Positions 62,970 through 64,000 of a stretch of 64,000 nucleotides of DNA are shown here, piece after piece. The stretch covers positions 62,001 through 126,000 of the forward strand of contig JAOTSD010000002.1 of the NCBI GenBank assembly GCA_030247555.1. Direction: 5' to 3'. The DNA is from Siculibacillus sp. GTDB taxonomy: Bacteria; Pseudomonadota; Alphaproteobacteria; Rhizobiales; Ancalomicrobiaceae. Each line of letters starts with the position of its first letter. The first letter of the stretch is position 1. The notes under the pieces were generated by a model. The model saw nothing but the letters and a program-made list of their open reading frames with translations. It was not told the origin of the DNA and searched no databases. The position numbers and the translations under genes are program-made.

Positions 62970-64000
62970 TCACGCCGCCCCGAACCACCAGGTCGCCAAC
63001 CCGAGCACGGCGAAGAAGCCGACGCAGTCGGTGACGGTGGTGACGAAGACGCCGGAGATCACCGCCGGATCGCCGCCGAACTTCTCGATCACCAGCGGGA
63101 TACCGACCCCGGCGAGCCCGGCCGCGATCAGGTTCAGCACCATCGCGCCGCCGACCACCATGCCGAGCTGGATCTGGCCGTACCACGCCCACACCGACAC
63201 GCCGACGATCACCGCGAAGGCGAGGCCGTTGAGGAAGGCGACCATCACCTCGCGATTGACGAAGCGGGCGAGATTGAGGGAACCGACCTCACGGGTGGCG
63301 AGCGCACGCACCGCCACGGTCATCGTCTGGGTGGCGGCGACGCCCCCCTGCCCGGCCACGACGGGGGCCAACGCGGCGAGCGCCACGATGCGGGCGATGG
63401 TGTCCTCGAAGAGCCCGATGACGCTGGCCGCCAGGAAGGCGGTGAGCAGATTGACGAAGAGCCAAGTGAAGCGGTTGCGGGTGGCGTACCAGACGGTGTC
63501 GGAGATCTCTTCGTCGCCGACGCCGGCCAGCGCGCGCAGGTCCTCTTCCGCCTCTTCCTTGACGACGTCGACGACGTCGTCGGCGGTGACCACGCCGACC
63601 AGCCGGTCGCCCTCGTCGAGCACCGGCATCGAGATCAGGTCGTAGCGCTCGAACAGGCGGGCGACTTCTTCGCGGTCCTCGTCGACCCGGGCGGTGACGC
63701 GCACCTCGTCGACGATGTCGCCCACCGGGATCAGCCGCTTGGCCCTGAGGATCTTGTCGAGCGCCACCGTGCCGACCAGCCGGAAGGAGGGCTCGACGAC
63801 GTGGATCTCGTAGAAGTCGTCCGGCAGATCTTCGGTCTCCCGGCAGTAGTCGATCACCTGCCCCACCGTCCAGTAGGGCGGCACGGCGATGAACTCCGTC
63901 TGCATCAGACGGCCGGCCGATTCCTCCGGATAGTCGAGCGAGCGCTCCAGGCTGAGCCGTTCGGCCGCCGGGAAGGTCTCGAGGATGGCGTCCTGCTTGG
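62970..64000 (-). CDS. mgtE: MgtE-type magnesium transporter, 5' end outside window
   Basis: The visible part is about 343 codons of a magnesium channel/transporter. The frame runs open to the right edge; an internal ATG at 63905 is not the start, because EESAGRLMQTEF continues the MgtE core from before it. Two CBS domains (to about residue 130 of the visible 311 after that ATG) precede five membrane helices with the family motif GQGGVAATQTM and DPAVISGVFVTTVTDCVGFF. The cytosolic N domain lies mostly beyond the window. It is on the same strand as ivd but 497 bases away. Confidence 0.93.
   Translation of the reverse strand, partial: KQDAILETFPAAERLSLERSLDYPEESAGRLMQTEFIAVPPYWTVGQVIDYCRETEDLPDDFYEIHVVEPSFRLVGTVALDKILRAKRLIPVGDIVDEVRVTARVDEDREEVARLFERYDLISMPVLDEGDRLVGVVTADDVVDVVKEEAEEDLRALAGVGDEEISDTVWYATRNRFTWLFVNLLTAFLAASVIGLFEDTIARIVALAALAPVVAGQGGVAATQTMTVAVRALATREVGSLNLARFVNREVMVAFLNGLAFAVIVGVSVWAWYGQIQLGMVVGGAMVLNLIAAGLAGVGIPLVIEKFGGDPAVISGVFVTTVTDCVGFFAVLGLATWWFGAA

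Overview
This is high-GC DNA, roughly 70 percent by eye, from an alphaproteobacterium, most likely a member of Hyphomicrobiales (Rhizobiales) that oxidises reduced sulfur. Evidence for the lineage is the housekeeping synteny: M48 protease, DsbA-like protein, accB-accC, aat, DUF2155 and NDUFA12; plsY-pyrC'-pyrB near topA; topA, rnr, an MFS transporter, rpmG, pleD and divK-DUF3572; and the alphaproteobacterial DUF1489, DUF983 and zinc-ribbon DinB genes. Evidence for the lifestyle is a reverse-type dissimilatory sulfite reductase (rDsr) operon with dsrEFH and dsrL, which mark sulfur oxidisers rather than sulfate reducers.

Region 1 (1-15504, all minus strand) is the sulfur island. Read from right to left it is dsrA, dsrB, dsrE, dsrF, dsrH, dsrC, dsrM, dsrK, dsrL, dsrJ, dsrO, dsrP, dsrN, a second DsrC-like gene, a sulfide:quinone oxidoreductase and a SulP anion permease cut by the left edge. 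DsrEFH and DsrC carry persulfide sulfur to DsrAB. DsrL supplies the redox link to NAD(P)H. DsrMKJOP takes electrons from DsrC to the quinone pool. DsrN amidates siroheme. Hairpins lie directly after dsrA, dsrB, dsrC and sqr. dsrR and dsrS are not present.

Region 2 (15505-18211, plus strand) is a divergently transcribed cassette: a TauD/TfdA-type Fe(II)/2-oxoglutarate oxygenase, two small proteins that overlap by ATGA, and a DUF3050 protein. The shared promoter region is unusually AT-rich and full of repeats. This cassette is the best candidate here for an undescribed function linked to sulfur oxidation.

Region 3 (18331-30206) is mostly housekeeping: protease, DsbA-like protein, acetyl-CoA carboxylase accBC, aat, DUF2155, complex I accessory subunit NDUFA12, a response regulator, and the B12-dependent ribonucleotide reductase nrdJ behind tandem NrdR-box-like sites. 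Region 4 (30367-38606) holds plsY, a pseudo-dihydroorotase with pyrB, an AidB-like acyl-CoA dehydrogenase and topA. Region 5 (38839-50589) holds a membrane diguanylate cyclase, rnr, a GST, DUF983, a NUDIX hydrolase, LysE- and MFS-type transporters, a secreted EF-hand protein, rpmG, a third DsrC-family gene with no cysteine (RspA type), and the cell-cycle signalling pair pleD and divK.

Region 6 (50586-64000) has a frameshifted HAD hydrolase, an orphan TadG-like protein, dinB, a second GST, membrane proteins, a ClpP paralogue, small secreted proteins, a globin-coupled diguanylate cyclase, isovaleryl-CoA dehydrogenase and a partial mgtE cut by the right edge. I saw no rRNA, tRNA, CRISPR array, insertion sequence or prophage.
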